DNA of 64,000 bases, taken from Noviherbaspirillum suwonense (lineage in GTDB: Bacteria > Pseudomonadota > Gammaproteobacteria > Burkholderiales > Burkholderiaceae_D). Positions 62,380 through 64,000 of the stretch are shown here, piece after piece. Each line of letters opens with the position of its first letter. Position 1 is the first letter of the stretch. Location of the stretch: positions 186,001-250,000 of the forward strand of contig NZ_FXUL01000002.1 of the NCBI RefSeq assembly GCF_900182955.1. Direction: 5' to 3'. Under the pieces are notes generated by a model. It worked only from the letters and a program-made list of their open reading frames with translations. It made no database searches and was not told the DNA's origin. The translations under genes were made by a program, and so were the position numbers.

Positions 62380-64000
62380 ATGCAGCGTCAACCCCGATCG
62401 AATTATTCCCGCCTGCCAGGGCTGTTTGCGCTGGCAGGACTTGCCGTCCTGTCCGCCTGCGGCGGCGGCAACGGCAACGATGACAATGGCGGCGGCCAGG
62501 CAGCGCCGGCCGTCGCCGCCACGACCGCCGGCCAGGTGCAGGCCGTGGACCGGCTCGGCATGCGCAGCTACTTCGGCATCCCGTTCGCCGCGCCGCCGGT
62601 CGGCAATATGCGCTGGCTGCCGCCGGCGGCGGCGCAGCCGTGGACCGCGCCGCTGGCGAAAACCCAGTCGAATGCGCCCTGCCTGCAGACCAGCAGCAGC
62701 GCCTTCCGCCTGCCCAACGGCCAGGAAGACTGCCTCTACCTCGACGTCCATGCGCCGGCAAGCGGCGCAGGCCCCTTCCCCGTCATGGTCTGGATCCACG
62801 GCGGCGCCTTCAACACAGGCGGCACGGTGACCTATGCCGATCCGTCGCCGCTGGTCGGCAAGGGCGTCATTGTCGTCAATATCGCTTACCGGATGGGCGC
62901 AATGGGCTTCCTGGGCCATCCGTCGCTGCGCGCCGCCGACGGCAGCGTCGGCAACTACGGCATCATGGACCAGCAGGCGGCGCTGCGCTGGGTGCAGGAC
63001 AATATCGCGTCCTTCGGCGGCAACCGGGCCAATGTCACCATCTTCGGCGAATCCGCCGGCGGCTTCAGCGTGATGACGCACCTGGCGTCGCCGCTGTCGA
63101 AAGGACTGTTCAGCAAGGCCATCGTCGAGAGCGGCGGCTATGGCTTCGACCGGCAGCTGACGCAGGCGCAGCTCGAGACGCAGAGCACCGCGGTCGTCAA
63201 CAGCGCGCTGGCCGCGGCAGGCGTGGCCTGCGCCACGGTGGACGCGGCCTGCCTGCGCGGGCTGCCGGCGGACGTGGTCAACAACCAGCTGGCTGCCGCC
63301 TTCACGGCCGCGAATTCGAGCCCGGTGCCATCGGTCGACGGCAAGGTGCTGCCGAAGACGATCAAGAACACCTTCATTGCCGGCGAGAACAACAAGGTGC
63401 CGCTGGTGAACGGCTCGAACCGCGACGAATGGTCGCTGTTCGTCGCCTCCCGCGAACTGCTGGCCGGGCCGCTGACCGCGGCGCAGTACCCGTCCTACCT
63501 GCAGACCTCGCTTGGCCTGCCGCCGACGCTTGCCGCGTTCTACCCGCTGGCAGACTACGGCACGAACCCGGCGCAGCAGCCCAGCCTCGGCGCAACCGCG
63601 GCCGGCACCGACCTGCTGTTCTCCTGCCCGGGCCTCAATGCATCGAAGCGGGTGCTGGCGCAGGGTTCGCCGATCTACATGTACGAGTTCCGCGACCGCA
63701 CCGCGATCCCGTCCATCGGGCGCAACACGGTCAGCTTCAACCAGGGCGCGGGCCACTCGTACGAACTGCAGTACCTGTTCAACCTGCGTGACCTGGAAAC
63801 GGCCGAGCACCGCGACCTGCAGACCGCGATGTCCCGCTACTGGACCAACTTCGCGCGCACCGGCAACCCGAACGAGGGCGATCAGGTTGCCGTCAGCTGG
63901 CCGGCATTCAGCGGTCCGTCGAAGGTCCTGGGCCTGGATGTCGGCTCCGCCGGCGGCATCAGGGAGCTGAACACCTTCGAGGCCGACCACAAGTGCAACA
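62380..64000 (+). CDS. Type-B carboxylesterase lipoprotein (3' end outside window)
   Basis: Partial: about 540 codons are visible and no stop is reached. Lipoprotein signal MQRQPRSNYSRLPGLFALAG ends in lipobox LSAC, followed by a Gly/Asn/Asp linker, so it is anchored in the envelope. The esterase fold is clear: YFGIPFAAPPVGNMRW, EDCLYLDVHAP, WIHGGAFNTGG (oxyanion), nucleophile Ser in FGESAGGFSVM, NGSNRDEWSLF with a likely acidic residue, and catalytic His in GAGHSYELQYLF. The visible end (FEADHKCN) is near the usual C-terminus, so only a few residues are missing. It hydrolyses carboxylic esters; the substrate is unknown. AGGAGA lies 5-6 bases before the ATG. Confidence 0.93.
   Translation, partial: MQRQPRSNYSRLPGLFALAGLAVLSACGGGNGNDDNGGGQAAPAVAATTAGQVQAVDRLGMRSYFGIPFAAPPVGNMRWLPPAAAQPWTAPLAKTQSNAPCLQTSSSAFRLPNGQEDCLYLDVHAPASGAGPFPVMVWIHGGAFNTGGTVTYADPSPLVGKGVIVVNIAYRMGAMGFLGHPSLRAADGSVGNYGIMDQQAALRWVQDNIASFGGNRANVTIFGESAGGFSVMTHLASPLSKGLFSKAIVESGGYGFDRQLTQAQLETQSTAVVNSALAAAGVACATVDAACLRGLPADVVNNQLAAAFTAANSSPVPSVDGKVLPKTIKNTFIAGENNKVPLVNGSNRDEWSLFVASRELLAGPLTAAQYPSYLQTSLGLPPTLAAFYPLADYGTNPAQQPSLGATAAGTDLLFSCPGLNASKRVLAQGSPIYMYEFRDRTAIPSIGRNTVSFNQGAGHSYELQYLFNLRDLETAEHRDLQTAMSRYWTNFARTGNPNEGDQVAVSWPAFSGPSKVLGLDVGSAGGIRELNTFEADHKCN

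Overview
This 64 kb window is GC-rich, densely coding chromosomal DNA from a beta-proteobacterium. The order Burkholderiales is well supported by gene content: a proteobacterial tandem cyanophycin synthetase locus, a leucine-degradation (liu) operon with a TetR-type regulator, an intracellular PHB depolymerase, a Bug/TctC solute-binding protein, DUF2760-Hsp70-Hsp70, and abundant GGDEF/EAL signalling. The family Oxalobacteraceae (Noviherbaspirillum- or Herbaspirillum-like) is my best guess, by inference only. No rRNA, tRNA, CRISPR array, intact IS element or prophage was seen. Genes run off both ends: purT on the left and a type-B carboxylesterase on the right.

Layout. 0-3.3 kb: purT start, an MHS-type MFS transporter, a proline-rich small protein and thioredoxin 2. 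3.3-11.1 kb: a cyanophycin locus, in which a DUF1854 protein and an ABC exporter fusion face two tandem cyanophycin synthetases; the first has lost the Mur-ligase P-loop. 11.2-14.1 kb: a gene-poor, AT-richer stretch with a degenerate tyrosine recombinase, a small lipoprotein and a possible 38-residue membrane protein. 14.1-18.8 kb: proline iminopeptidase, an FtsK/SpoIIIE translocase and an orphan protein. 18.9-27.2 kb: liu operon (isovaleryl-CoA dehydrogenase, methylcrotonyl-CoA carboxylase, methylglutaconyl-CoA hydratase, TetR regulator) with a divergent acyl-CoA synthetase. 27.4-30.4 kb: hibernation factor, ZIP transporter and a ThDP enzyme.

30.6-35.8 kb: a tightly coupled DUF2760-Hsp70-Hsp70 operon of unknown client. 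35.9-39.3 kb: DUF423, a ClpP-like protease, a KGG stress protein, a secreted Gly/Ser-rich protein, and a universal stress protein-hemerythrin pair behind an FNR-type box. 39.5-50.2 kb: a Cache-PAS-GGDEF-EAL protein, a TctC binding protein, a Do protease, a gamma-carbonic-anhydrase-like protein, a PNPOx-fold protein, a dienelactone hydrolase, a second hemerythrin with a 57-residue partner, a YqjD/DUF883 protein, a probable DUF1488 protein and PHB depolymerase. 50.3-58.8 kb: GST, amidohydrolase, a CheZ-CheA-Hpt operon without CheY, and a Fur-boxed iron/cytochrome pair. 58.8-64 kb: a second GGDEF-EAL protein with CheB/CheR-type linker and PAS, then the esterase.

Themes are storage polymers (cyanophycin, PHB), stress and low-oxygen physiology, and c-di-GMP/chemosensory signalling. 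The least explained systems are the ABC/DUF1854 pair of the cyanophycin locus, the double-Hsp70 operon, and the CheZ-CheA-Hpt module.
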